A stretch of 64,000 nucleotides of DNA from Monodelphis domestica (GCF_027887165.1 NC_077234.1:196198959-196262958), one strand, 5' to 3'. Positions 10,888 through 21,996 are shown, counted from the first letter of the stretch. Numbers and translations: made by a program. The notes: generated from the sequence alone by a model not told the origin.

Positions 10888-11110
10888 TTTATGATGATGA
10901 TAATGAATAATAAAAATAAAGCCCTTTGTGCTGTTATCTCTTTTGATTCTAAAATCAAGCCTGTGAAGTAGAGCTGTTATGATCCAATTTTGAAGTTTAG
11001 TAGTGTTTAAGTGGTCTGCCAAGGGTCACGCTATTTATTAAGTGAGGAGGAATTGAACAATAGCTCTTCCTGACTATCCATCCAGTATTCTGCCCACTGT
11101 GGCATTGCAT
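10888..11110 (-). mobile_element. MIR SINE, nearly full length
   Basis: Antisense MIR from 3' end to 5' end: the TTATCTCTTTTGATTCTAAAATC part, CTGTGAAGTAGAGCTGTTATGATCC, GCCAAGGGTCACGC, and GAATTGAACAATAGCTCTTCCTGAC, ending in ATTCTGCCCACTGTGGCATTGC. Confidence 0.65.
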
Positions 11111-12285
11111 ATGATCTACTCTTATAGGACAATTCAGTGTCCTTTTTTCTAGGGTCATGGATCCCATCCGGTGTTAATAGCAAAAACAGCAACAATAACA
11201 GAGCTGTAGGTCTGGTTTATTAAAAAAGGGAAAAGGCCAATTTTGAATCAAAGTCAGAGCTCATATATAACAAAAAGCTGCTTCATTAAGCCAATACATG
11301 ACCCATCTCTGACTGTTTTCCAAAACTTATTGCATTAGTGGAAGTTGCAAGCAGATTGAATGAAAAAGTTCGAAATTTCAAAATAGTTGGAAATGAGGTG
11401 CCATTATATAATTATAATATTAGGATGCTCATAAAATTTCTAATTCAAAAATTCTTGGATTCTACTGCAATTCTAAATAGTTAAAATATGAGATAAACTC
11501 TTCAGTTTAAAAAAAAAGAAGTTTGGTTCACATAAAATTGGAAATATATATATATATAGGTCTTAGAATGAAATAAAATGTCCTTAGTTATTGTGCTTTA
11601 AATTGGCTACTAAAGGCCTAACCCAGATGAAAGTGTTGCGCTATATCATGCCACTCCCAATAAGCTTCACAGCACCCTCAGCTTTCTCCTTCAGCATACT
11701 TTCAGTAGCAACTGTGATGTTAAGTGTACTAGTGACCTCCTAAGTGGCCTTGGATTTAATTCTATTTGCTTGCCTGCTCCTTTGCTCCCTTGATCTATAG
11801 AGCTGCTTTCAGAATTGAAATGTCTTCTCTCTGCCAGAGTGCATCTTCCTTTTCAGGCATAGAAGTGTTTCACTTATCCTTCAACAGCTGCAGCAACAGG
11901 GTCCAATATTGCCCCAGCCATCTCAACATCACAGCAGAGTCCCTGGGAGGAGGAGGCTTTTCTCCACTAGAAATCATTTTATTTCAGGTCAGTAAAGGAT
12001 AAGATGAAATTTTCAAAATATTTGACTGGAGACTTTGTTATAAAGTGTTCCCCAACTAGGCACTTTTCTTGGTAATATCATAGCTAATAATGATATCTGA
12101 ATTACTCCCACCTTCCACTTCCTTTTTCCTACCACCTGATGGTGAATGGTGTTCTAGATAGTTATACAACTATGCTGACTGAATCTACTACTATACATTT
12201 ATGTTCCAGAATTCCAGTTTTCACTAAAGCAAAGCATTCCTTTTTAATCCCATCCAAAGAAGGCTTACATTCAATTGTTGTCCTA
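11111..12285. other. Unassigned intergenic DNA
   Basis: The part 11,620-12,000 is somewhat richer in GC and could be a remnant of an unrecognised repeat. A 78-codon plus-strand open frame there (11,766-12,002) has no motif I know and I do not call it a gene. Confidence 0.4.
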
Positions 12286-12289
12286 AACC

Positions 12290-13738
12290 TGTTCTTTATT
12301 CCTAGTTTCTTCCCCTTTCCTTCCTCCGATACCCACTCACCAGAGGACTTCAACTCATACTCTACTAAGAAAGTAGAGGACATGCCATGAATTCCCTTTT
12401 CTACCTTTCTCTATCTCTCAAAACCCCTTGACATCATCTCCCCTTATTATTCTCTTTCTTTTCTTTCACACTATGTTAAAGAAGTGGTTCCAATCTTTAC
12501 CAAAGCAAGATTTCTATTTATATTCTTGATTCTATCATTTTTCATTTTTTCCTAGCAGATTATTCCCACAATCACTCCCATTTCTTAATATATACTTCAA
12601 TACAATTTAAATTCTGTTTTCTTACTGGCTATTTCTGAGTATGTACAGATCTCCTCAGGGATAAAAAAGAAATGAACACTGCCATCACCTCAAGGTATCA
12701 TCCTCTATTTCTATCCTTTCCATAGATGGATCACTAAAAATGTCTCCCCTTGTTGCCTTTGTTTCTTCTCTTGGTTCTCAGACATGATTCTTCTCTTGAT
12801 TCTCAGTTTGACTTCAGGACCTTATAACTGAACTGAAAGTATTTTCTGCAAAATTCCTAATGATCTCCTATTTGCCCAATACAATGCCAATCTCTAAGTC
12901 TTCATCCTTCTAAATGACTCAGCAGCATATGACTTTGTTGACCACTTTCTCTTCTTGAATATTCTCCTCTCTAGATTTATAATATTTCTTCTGTCTTGGT
13001 GCTCTCCTTATTCATACTCATATAACATTATTTTTAGTCTTCTTTGCCAGATAAGCTTTCATATCCTGCCCCCTCTAACTATGGCTTGACTGTAGGAATC
13101 TAAACCCATTTGCCTTTTCAGCCCATTGTTCCCCTTGGTAATCTCATCAGCTCCCAAGTTGTCAATTATCATCCCTAAACAGATGAGCTCCAGATCTATC
13201 TTATCCAACCTTGAATACATGAAGTCAAGTCAACAAGGATTTATTAAGCTCTTGTGATGTGCCAGGCATTGTGCTAAGTGGACAATACAAATACCAGAAA
13301 AACCTTTCCCACCCTCATGGACATTGCATTCTCATACAGGAAAATTAGACATTAAGATAAAAGCTGCGGTATAGGAGTAGTGGCCACTGTGGTGAATCCA
13401 GAGAAGGAAATGTAGTTAGTCTAATCCTTTCCTCTAAGTGAAAATTCCAGGAGAACCTCACTGATAGGGAGAAGGTGGATGAGTCATAGTGGTAAATTAG
13501 CATCATCATCATCATGTAACTATGGAACACTTTGAACTGGATATCCCATAGGCATCTCAAAAACGGTATTCCTCAAATATGTTGAAAACATTTATTAGCT
13601 TCCCTACAAAATCTGTCTCTCTTCCTTATTATTGCTGAGGGCACCACCATCATCACACTTTCCTACTGGGTTTGTGTCAACTTAGACTCTTATATGTCTT
13701 CACCCTATAAATCTAATTAATTACCATGACTTTATTTT
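12290..13738 (+). mobile_element. L2 LINE, 5' segment of a split copy
   Basis: The sense strand carries L2 ORF2 landmarks such as CAGATGAGCTCCAGATCTATC (13,180 area), CTGGATATCCCATAGGCATCTCAAA (13,538-13,562), GCTGAGGGCACCACC (13,634 area) and the CTCTTATATGTCTTCACCC...TCTAATTAATTACCA run that stops near 13,738. The matching continuation begins near 17,046, so the copy was split by the inserted block that holds the YTHDF2 retrocopy. A second insert of about 300 bp lies at 13,220-13,520. The left border is a guess. Confidence 0.65.
13220..13520 (+). mobile_element. Unnamed interspersed repeat inserted in L2
   Basis: It begins TCAACAAGGATTTATTAAGC, then ATGTGCCAGGCATTGTGCTAAGTGG, and ends in a short (ATC)n. 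The same opening occurs at 17,535, 21,207, 22,450, 30,880, 38,550 and 55,045. It separates two L2 pieces that are adjacent in intact L2. Confidence 0.5.
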
Positions 13739-15439
13739 TTAATATTCAGAACATCTCACATTTATTTATTGAGAAGGAATTGAAGGTAATAAGAAAGGCA
13801 ATGCCCTTTGCTCATTACCTGAACAAGAAAACTGAAGAAATATTTTCTACCTGTTTTATATTTTTCTCTCCCAAAATTCATTTTCTGTAAACAAATTTTT
13901 TTCTACTCTTAACTTTGAAATCAAATTAATCCTGATTTGTATCTATATAATATACAAAAGAAGAATATTACTTAAGACTTCTAGTTCTTTAATTTGAATT
14001 TTAAAAAAGGGTCAGAGGAAATGAACCATTCTTAGAGACACAATCTTGGGTAACAATCTGTTTGATTCTTTGAGACAAAAATACTTCATAAAATTTTCTT
14101 CCAGTTGAGAAAAAAATTCCATTTTTGGGAATAGGTGTATAAAACTTTCACAACTCATTTTTCCAATTGCAAATGTCAAAATGATGGGGAGGGAAGGAGA
14201 TAAAAATAATAGGGAAATTGCCACTTATAGATTTTAAAATCCATAAAACATATTAAAAAGACAAAAAACATATGCTAAAACAAAAAAGACAAACTAAAGG
14301 AGATTATTTTTTATGTAAACTGCCTAGTGGTTGGTATTGTGTAGTTGGGTTTTTTTCTACTATAGTTACATCCTATATCTCTCTAGGAAATAATAATACT
14401 CTTTTCTGCAAAACTGCAATTGTCTCTTTGTAATCAATATAAATAAGAAAAAAATATAATTTTTAAAAGGTCATTTCTCTTCTCTCTCAGAAGTTCTGGT
14501 GCAACCATTGTTACAGTCTTAGAAGGATAGCTGCCTTTATTTGGCATAATCTTGGTATTCCTTTTTAACATTTTCCTCTTCCTCTTGGCATTTCTCATAG
14601 TGTGAGAAGTCTTCAAAAATGGAGGTGATGTGCTTGTCGCTGGCAATGATTTTCAACATTTACTTAGCCTTTTCAGGAGCACTTCCTGAGTGTTGCTAGA
14701 GTTGATCATTGGTTTATTTTCATTACTATGTAGGCTGATATGCCACAACAGGCTATTGGGAATGTTCTTCACAAAGATCCATTAAAATATCTTTTCCATT
14801 TGCCCTGATATCACATATGTATTTTAGTTCATAGTACATTTTATTTCTGCTCTGCTTCAGAAGTGTCCAGTACTGTTGATCCTGAAAAGTAAGTAGACAG
14901 TGCCATTGTCATTCATGGAGTGATAAGCAGTATCTATCCTCTTATTGCCACTTTTGGTGCAGTACCAAATATATTTAATTTAATTGTAAATGTTATCGTC
15001 GGTGTAACTCTCAATGATGAAAACTCAACCATGTTTCATATTCCAGTAAAAATCTCTAGGATTATAATTGTTGATAGACCTTGACTTCTCCTACATTAGG
15101 GATTTTCTGAAGGAGAAGACCCAGTTTTATTCAAACTACCCCACCTTGTTACCATCTATTCCATTATGCCTAAACACATTGCCAAGGTTTTGGGGTGACT
15201 CCTTGTTTTTGCAAAGATAGCTGGATAGGTGGTGGTAAAGTAAAGGCTAAAGTTGTTGCCCTCTTATGACCTCCACACTGGAGGTTATTATTTATCTGCT
15301 GACCTATAGATTGAGGTGGCACTTCCATTGAATGCTGATCAATATTCTAGACAAAAACCTGGAAAGGTCTTTTGCTATAGGACCCTTGCTATTTCAACTT
15401 ATCCAACACCCATGTTATTTTATTAGAGGAGGCATCTTC

Positions 15440-15730
15440 TATACGTGTACTAACTATTGATCCATATAAAAGACTTAATCTCCTTTTTGTTGCATTTATC
15501 CCCTTCTATTTGAAATAATCCAGCTATGATAACTCATCATGATTTTGAAGTGACATGGCTTTTTGATGATTATAAAATGAAACCTCCCATTGCACACTGG
15601 TTGATCCTCAACTTCAGGGACTGTGGCTCCATTACTCACAATCATACTATATCACTGAAGGCTGTTTAAATTATTAGGACAGGTCTTTGTTGCTAAGAAA
15701 AGGTTCAGGTTCCATTAAAATAAACATGTA
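15440..15730. other. Unidentified segment inserted in the YTHDF2 retrocopy
   Basis: Retrocopy sequence stops near 15,961 (AATGTCATTG on the minus strand) and resumes near 15,440 (GATGCCTCCTC...ACATGG). After removing the WSINE1, about 290 bp remain that match neither. It has no tail or open frame and I cannot name it. Confidence 0.45.
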
Positions 15731-15736
15731 ATATAA

Positions 15737-15942
15737 GGGGTAGCTCAATGATTCGGTATATAGATTGCTGGACTCAGAGTTAGGAGGGTCTGGGTTCAAA
15801 TATGACTTCACATACTTCTTAGCTGTGTGATTCAGGGCAAGTCAGTTAACCTCAATTGCCTAACCTTTACTACTCATGTCTTAGAACCAATACTTAGTAT
15901 CAATTCTAAGACAGAAGGTAAGAGTTAGAAAAAAAAAAGATA
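15737..15942 (+). mobile_element. WSINE1-type SINE
   Basis: tRNA-like head GGGGTAGCTCAATGATTCGG, B-box GGGTTCAAATATGAC, TTAGCTGTGTGATTCAGGGC, GAACCAATACTTAGTATCAATTC, GACAGAAGGTAAG and an A tail. More diverged than the copies at 41.3 and 54.1 kb. Confidence 0.8.
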
Positions 15943-15948
15943 TATGCA

Positions 15949-15959
15949 CCCCCCCCCCC
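15949..15959. repeat. C11 homopolymer
   Basis: Eleven consecutive C, on the minus strand a G run following the ATTG of the YTHDF2 retrocopy. Confidence 0.95.
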
Positions 15960-16828
15960 AATGACATTGTTAGACTTCATCTTACATTCTTGTTTTTCAG
16001 GCTTACTAGCAGTATCAGCTGAATATGTTCATTTGGAAGGAGTAATGATGATTGGTGGTAAACTACTGTATGCCACCATATTACTAGTAATGGAATCATT
16101 ACCAATACAGAATGACAACTTTTGAATCATTGCTTGTTACATCTCTGCTGCTCAGATTCAGGACTTTCAACTCTTGATCTATAGTAGTCATACTATTGAG
16201 GATTTCGCTGGCAAAAGTTGACTGTTCATCAATCATGGATACACCTAAGAATGTAGAGCACAAGTGTGATTGATATTGCATCAAGAGCTTTGAGTGATCA
16301 CCAAATGATCGGTGAGAACTGTTATTCCCCTAATCTGAGAAGTCTTTCCCAATGGGAAAGAAATTAAAACCATGCTGGCCCAAAATGGAGTTATCTAGAA
16401 GATATGATTTCCTGAATGTAACATCTGATAGAAAGTGACACTTTCAGTTGCTGAGATATTCATAAGATGTTAAGTAAGTCATACATACATGGGTGGGGTA
16501 CCACCAATGGAATAGATAGCCTAGCTCAATGAATAAGAGAAATGTATTGAAGGACTATGGTAGCTTGTTAGGTAAGAGTCTGACATGATTATATATGCAT
16601 TATTGGGTCTCACCTATGGACTCAAAGTCATCATTGTTTAATCTTTCCTTCTAATACAAAGGTTCATTTTTTTTTCATTATTGCCTTGACCTTTTTGTCA
16701 CTTTTGGCTAACATGGCTCATGGATCCTGACTGTCTTTCCTCAGTGTGGCAGCAGTGGCAGATGGACCCCAGTAGAAGGGTGAATAGAGAGTTGCAGCAT
16801 TATATCCATGATATTTTCCACTGCTATG

Positions 16829-17037
16829 CCTTTTTTCTTTTTTTAAACCCTTATATTTAATCTTTGAATCAAGAACAAGTATCATTTCCAAGGTAGAAGA
16901 GTGGTAAGGGCTAGGCAAATAGGGTTAAAATGACTTGCTCAGGGTCACACAGCTAGGAAATATCTGAATCCATATTTGAACCCATTACCTCCAATCTCCA
17001 TGCCCGGCTATCTGTCCAATGAGCTGCGGAGCTGCCC
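16829..17037 (-). mobile_element. WSINE1-type SINE with 8-bp target-site duplication
   Basis: Antisense copy: T-rich tail at 16,829-16,845, then AAACCCTTA, GGTAGAAGAGTGGTAAGGGC, TCAGGGTCACACAGCTAGG, TTTGAACCC and AGCTGCCCC at the head. CTGCTATG stands at 16,821-16,828 and again at 17,038-17,045 as the target-site duplication. Confidence 0.85.
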
Positions 17038-17045
17038 CTGCTATG

Positions 17046-17825
17046 TCTATATCTGTCTTTTATCTCCATTTTCAGAGGCACTCCCCTTTTACAAGTCCTC
17101 ATCACTACTTGCTTAGACTATTGGAAGAGTTTCCTTATTAATCTCTGTACCTTAAATCTCTCATTTATTCTCTAAAGAATAGCTTAAATGAGATTTGTAA
17201 GCACAATTTGGACGAGGTCATTTTCTTGCTTAGTAACTTCTAGTGACTCCCCACTTTCTTTAGGATGAAATGGTATTTAAAACCTTCACAATGTGGTTCT
17301 CATCTTCCTTTCTAGGCTCATTAAAGATTACTCTACTTTATGTATCCCAGCCAATTTAGCCCTTCCTGTTTCTCATTCATGACATCCCATCTTGCAATTC
17401 TATCTTTCTGTCCAGGTTATCCCAAAATGCATTTATTGTTCTTTCTCACCTTTGAAAACCTCATTTTCCTTAAGTCAGTTACTACCCAAGTAAGGCCTTC
17501 CTTCATTGCCCCACCTGCTATTACCTCCCTTCCTATTCATCCATTCAATAAGCATTTATTAAATTCCTAAGATGTGCCAGGGACTATGTTAAACACGGAA
17601 TACAAAAAGAGCTAAAAGATATTTCCAAAAATGGCATTTATTTATTTTGCATAGATTTTATATACTTTTATATATGTGTACAGATATATTGTCTCCCCAA
17701 ATAAAATGTAAGTTCATTGATAGCAGGGATCATTTCATTTTCTGCCTTTGTGATCTTGGGGCATAGGAAAATGCTTTGCATATAGTTAATACTAAATAAA
17801 TGTTTTTTAATTGTTGGGAGCTTAG
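17046..17825 (+). mobile_element. L2 LINE, 3' segment of the split copy
   Basis: It continues the L2 broken near 13,738: CCTCATCACTACTTGCTTAGACTATTGG, CTTCTAGTGACTCCCCA, GAAATGGTATTTAAAACC, and the L2 3' end GTAAGTTCATTGATAGCAGGGATC...TTTGCATATAGTTAATACTAAATAAATG. A small piece of the unnamed repeat family sits at 17,535-17,635. Confidence 0.75.
17535..17635 (+). mobile_element. Unnamed interspersed repeat, 5' piece
   Basis: ATTCAATAAGCATTTATTAAATTCC, GATGTGCCAGGGACTATG, then ACAAAAAGAGCTAAAAG. It matches the opening of the copies at 13,220 and 30,880 and breaks the L2 tail. Confidence 0.45.
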
Positions 17826-18419
17826 TTCTTATCTCCTCCTATTTTGTTAACGTCCCATTTGGCAGTTGATTCTAGATATCTGAAAGGTGCAAGGATGATA
17901 TTAGAAAACAAGTAGTTTTATTAGTTTAGGGATAAAAAGTAAAGTGGCTGCTTGAGAAAAAAAAAAACTAGAATTTGAAGCAGAGCTGAGAGAGCATGTT
18001 AATTTCAACTGCTGACAGTTATAACAGTTTTCCCACATCAATTACTCTCTCTGGCAGTTGGCAGAGACAAACTGAGACTATCTCTCAGGGCTGGAGGAGG
18101 TAACATCTTTGCCTCTCTATCTCTGTCTGAGGGAAAGATCTGAAGGAACTCAGTATTATCCTTTCCCAACTTGGGAAACACTACTGAATATAGATTGTGG
18201 TTTTCATAGATTGTTTATATCTGATAAGACCAAAGAAAAACCTGGTCTTTGGTTTGGATTCTGAACCTGTTAAGACTCAGAGTCCTAACTTGATTCTTGT
18301 TGAGAATCAACCAGCTAGCCATTGATATTTTATAATTTGAAGGCAAAGTTAAGATTTATAAGGATATTAGTGGTAGTTTTTATTTAGATAGCATAAATTT
18401 GGGTTAGTCAGATCAGGGA

Positions 18420-18503
18420 GGATTATTATAATATATTGTTATATATATTGTATACATATATAATATATATAAAATATATATATTATAGTATATATTATAT
18501 ATA
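18420..18503. repeat. AT-rich tract, (TA)n-like
   Basis: Nearly pure A/T with many TATATA units. It directly abuts the perfect hairpin at 18,503-18,529. Confidence 0.8.
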
Positions 18504-18529
18504 CTTCTCCTGTGAAACACAGGAGAAGT
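18503..18529. repeat. Perfect inverted repeat, 12-bp arms
   Basis: ACTTCTCCTGTG at 18,503-18,514, a loop AAA, and CACAGGAGAAGT at 18,518-18,529, with no mismatch. Confidence 0.9.
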
Positions 18530-19660
18530 GGTTCCTTGTGGAACCTGGGAGTTTATTTGGGTGGATTTAGAATCTCTTCGAATTAGAAATCCTTTATTTA
18601 TCCTTATATATTTCAACAAATATTTTATGTTTATAATAAGTCTCTTGAGCATCCTTGTACCTGGCCCTAAAGGAAATTTGAGTTTCACTTCATCACTGAG
18701 GATACTTTTGATTACCTCTATCAAAAGTATCTGAACTGTTTGAACCTGATTAGCAAGCTTAACTGTTTTTGAACAGTTTTGAACCTATATTTGAAAAGTT
18801 TTTTTTTTCCAATCTAAATACTTTATGTTTTAGCTTGCAAATTTATTTTTACAAAGAGATGGTAGTATCTGAATTAGATTCCCTTTTTCTAGCTAGCTCC
18901 TGACAATGTTAGAAAGTTTTCCATGGCTTATATAATTGAAGGGGTGATTTCCTAAAGCAGTCACAGAGAAAGACTCTTTTGATTTCATATCATAGAACCC
19001 CAAAAGAAAGATGTATCTCTTGGCTAGGGTCATTTTCCCCTTCTATCTATAATGACTACTTCTACTGACAGCTACCCAGATAAATTATTAACAGTGATAG
19101 GACATAGTAATGGCAATGAGATCTAATTTAACCAAAATACTATTTAGGGACTTAAGACTTCAGGTCCTTGATCTTGTTTACTAATGCTACGTGCTATTTC
19201 TACCTCCTTTTTTTATCCTTCCATCCCCAAAAGTAGCCTTTTGAACTTGTTTCCACTTTATTTTTACCCCTAAATCACAACTTTTCTCCCTACCTACCAC
19301 TTAATAAGAGAACAACTCGCTGTATTGCTCTCTGGTTCCCTCATTTTGCTTTTCTTTTTTCTTTCCCTCCACTAAGTAGGCTCTGTTGGCCTTAAGACAG
19401 GTATTGACTAAAATCCATTATAATCCCCTTTATAGGAATAATTGTGTTTCTTATAGTTCTAGGAATATTGTTAAGGATTCTATTTTTATTATATAATTAT
19501 TATTGATAGATTTGTATATTGTTGAGCTAAATAATGATTCCCCTGATGGCCCATGTACTTGGTAGTTCAACTGATGTTAGGTTGGAATTTTCATTACAAA
19601 ACAAAGAATTCCCTGTAATTTATATTCTGACAATTCCCACTAAGTACTTTCTCTTTCTGA

Positions 19661-19979
19661 CTATATGAGTTTCTCTCTCTTTCTGCCTCTCCATCTTTCT
19701 TTCCCTGTGTCTCTTTTTTTCTGTCTGTGTCTACCTCGATCAGTCTCTCTGCCTCTCTGTCTCTCTCTCCTTCTTCCTCTCCCCCTCTCCCTCCTCCTTC
19801 CTCTCCTTCTCCTCCTCCTCCTCTTCCTCCTCCTTCTTCTTCTTCCTCCTCCTCCTCTTCCTTCTTCTTCTTCCCCTTCCCCTTCCCCTTCCCCTTCCTC
19901 TCCTTCTCCTTCTCCTTCTCCTTCTCCTTCTCCTTCTCCTTCTCCTTCTCCTTCCCCTTCCCCTTCCCCTTCCCCTTCT

Positions 19980-20072
<93 letters not shown>

Positions 20073-20097
20073 TCCCCCTCTGCCTCCTCCCTCTCTT
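19661..20097. repeat. Polypyrimidine tract, mosaic (CCT)n, (CTT)n, (CTTCTC)n, (CT)n
   Basis: The span 19,760-20,081 is 322 nt of uninterrupted C and T. It passes through CTCC and CCT blocks, CTTCTT blocks, CCCCTT units, CTCCTT units, and a (CT)n run from about 19,985. Open frames seen across it in three frames are products of the low complexity. Confidence 0.95.
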
Positions 20098-20458
20098 AAT
20101 TTGTGGCATTCAGCTTTGTTATTATATGACTAAGAGAATATCTCCTAAATTTTTACATCCAACTAATTCTGAAGTGCATTGGACTCTAGAGCTAGTAGAA
20201 GTAAAGAGTTCTTCACATCCCAGCAGCAGCATTTAGAGCTTCCACTGGTTATAACAATTGTCAGATAGCTTGTCAAAACGTGTGCCAATGGATCACAGAC
20301 TTTAGCAGATTCTATCAATACAAAAAAGTTTTGGCTTCGGGTCTCTTGGTGGCACATAGTTCACATAGAGGTCCATCCTGCCTACATTTTGAGAGCCTCA
20401 TCAGCATATTGCCCACTATATGATGCAGTTTTTGTCCAGACAAATTCTTAAAAACCAT
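20098..20458. other. Unassigned intergenic DNA
   Basis: No gene or repeat recognised. Confidence 0.4.
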
Positions 20459-20459
20459 A

Positions 20460-20582
20460 TATTCATGTCACTTTATCTCTCTGGACCTCAGTTTCTCCAG
20501 CTATAAAAAGAGGGAGTTGGATCAGAGGAGTTTTAAGAGTACTCCTAAATCTAAAGCTTAAATTCCATGATTTTGCTAGGTC
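20460..20582 (+). mobile_element. MIR-class SINE fragment
   Basis: CTCTGGACCTCAGTTTCTCC, TATAAAAAGAGGGAGTTGGATC and the CTAAATCT...CCATGATTTTG end of this SINE type. Confidence 0.5.
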
Positions 20583-21205
20583 ATAGGCTGGTTGGGATCT
20601 AGGTTAGTAGAGGAAGTATTAACATCTATGAATCCTATTTCCTTAAATTATTAAACTATTAAACTATGGAAAGCTACTGATAGCTTTTATTGATCTCCCT
20701 TTTAAGGGACATTTCTGTAATGTAATGTTCTTTCAAGGGAATAGTTTGCAAATGCCTATCATAATCAGCTGTGATAGGACCAGAATTCCATGTTTCTCCA
20801 CAACAAAGATGTGTTTTCCCTAAAAAGCAACAAAAATGTCCCCAAGACCAAATAGACCCCTGTTTCCCTTGTCACAACTTCCCAATCACTTGTGGCCATG
20901 CAAGATCACAATCATAATGAGATGGAGCATTTCCAAATTGGTAGATGTCTGAAGAACATTTCTTATGAATCAATACACTCTCCTCTCCTTGCTGCATATT
21001 TACATATTGGGCTCAGTAAACCTTCTTTTGTTAACAGTTCAGTTCCTCAGAAGTGTCTCATTTTTCCACTAATCAAAACTGAACCTAAAGGGTGCCTGTG
21101 TTCAGCCCATTTCTAGCAGCAATGCACTGATAGAGGAGAAGAGGAATATAATATATACAGTCTATGTACATATTATATACATACAGCAAATGAAACAGGT
21201 AAGAA
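20583..21205. other. Unassigned intergenic DNA
   Basis: Nothing recognised. Confidence 0.4.
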
Positions 21206-21206
21206 T

Positions 21207-21312
21207 ATTCAATTCAATCCAATGACTATTTACTATGTTTAAGGTATTGTGCCTGGCAGTGGGAAATCCAAGACACACAAAAATGGGTTTTGTCCTGTCC
21301 TCTGAGTGTTCA
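21207..21312 (+). mobile_element. Unnamed interspersed repeat, 5' piece
   Basis: ATTCAATTCAATCCAATGAC, then GTATTGTGCCTGGCAGTGGG and GTCCTGTCCTCTGAGTGTTC, the opening of the family seen at 30,880. Confidence 0.45.
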
Positions 21313-21860
21313 TAACCTCAATTTACATGACCACTACATTCCAAGAACCTATGCGTAAGCTGAAAATTGTGCATAATTACAAACTCCATTATTTAATAAT
21401 TATTTCTTATGTGGACTTATGTAGCCACTTTATGACCTTTCTTAGTCTTATCAGAACTACTAGCATCTTGTATTTGGGGTCCATTATTAATAACTAAATA
21501 GCATCAATGAAATAGAGAAATGCTGTTCTGAGGCAAACATGACTTGTTACTAGTGAAAACTCAAGACACGGACTGATGTAGGAACTAATGTTTGGGATAA
21601 AACAATGTAATGACTCACACTAAGTGAAAATGAGTGTTATTGAGCAAAATGCTTTATATGCATTTCTCTACCCATTTTTTATTGCCAATTTTACACAACT
21701 GAATTTGTGTTGAATTTGTATAAGGTTCCACTGTAATTTTAGAAGGGACAAGAAATAACCCTTGAACTGAAGGAATAATGACATGACAGTCAGTGAATAG
21801 GTCACTAGATAAAGTATCTGATTCAAGAAAAGAATTGGTAGACTAATTTGACCGGAATCC
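21313..21860. other. Unassigned intergenic DNA
   Basis: Nothing recognised. Confidence 0.4.
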
Positions 21861-21864
21861 AAAG

Positions 21865-21962
21865 TATATATAAAAGGAAATTATATGATATAACTTGAAA
21901 AATGGGATGCAGATTGTAAAGGTTTTAAATGCCAGGCTGAAACATATATATATATATATATA

Positions 21963-21996
<34 letters not shown>

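Larger units (their letters stand above)
14537..16721 (-). pseudogene. YTHDF2: YTHDF2-like processed pseudogene (m6A reader)
   Basis: YTHDF2 is a cytoplasmic reader that binds N6-methyladenosine in mRNA through its C-terminal YTH domain and promotes decay. Reading the minus strand with frame changes gives, in the gene's order: a PNNAY..MSDSY segment (about 16,600), YLTSY (about 16,475), LGQHGFNFFP (about 16,370), an MIDxQSxFA segment (16,235-16,200), SGSITSN-like and AxASKP-like parts (about 16,080-16,010), EKLRSINNYN-like (about 15,085), the YTH domain start (about 15,030), a WIFVKDVPNSQ-like part (about 14,780), QEVxLxKAK, LKIIAS, and SIFxDFSHYEKxQEEEE before the stop at 14,539-14,537. Frameshifts and stops are many, and a codon at an expected cage tryptophan reads TGA. 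There are no introns. A WSINE1 copy and an unidentified segment interrupt it at 15,440-15,960. YTHDF1 or YTHDF3 are less likely given the linker matches. Confidence 0.85.
13739..16828 (-). mobile_element. Retrotransposed YTHDF2 mRNA copy (processed pseudogene with UTRs)
   Basis: This is the block that splits the L2. It reads, on the minus strand, from a short 5' UTR-like part (about 16,828-16,722) through the coding remnant (16,721-14,537) to a presumed 3' UTR ending at a T-rich stretch near 13,733-13,744, which would be the decayed poly-A tail. No introns are present. The borders and the 3' UTR assignment are inferred from the points where L2 stops and resumes. Confidence 0.55.
17826..19660. 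other. Unassigned AT-rich DNA with a hairpin
   Basis: About 1.8 kb without a recognised gene. The start TGTTGGGAGC (17,813) and the end TGACAATTCCCAC (19,628 area) could be ends of an unknown LTR-like unit, but I cannot show a family. It contains the AT tract and the perfect hairpin listed separately. Confidence 0.35.

Noticed and set aside
12139..12390. Overlapping plus and minus open frames of 83 and 73 codons
   Set aside because: They lie at the border of the L2 remnant, have no domain, and are of a length expected by chance.
19420..19500. Hydrophobic run of about 29 codons that looks like a membrane segment, possibly an env remnant
   Set aside because: It is preceded by a stop only five codons upstream of the run and no other env motif is nearby; AT-rich DNA often gives such runs.
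19594..20236. Long open frames rich in Ser/Pro/Leu, Phe/Ser and Arg/Glu over the pyrimidine tract
   Set aside because: They are open in several frames on both strands because a pure C/T strand has no stop codons. No start context, no domain.
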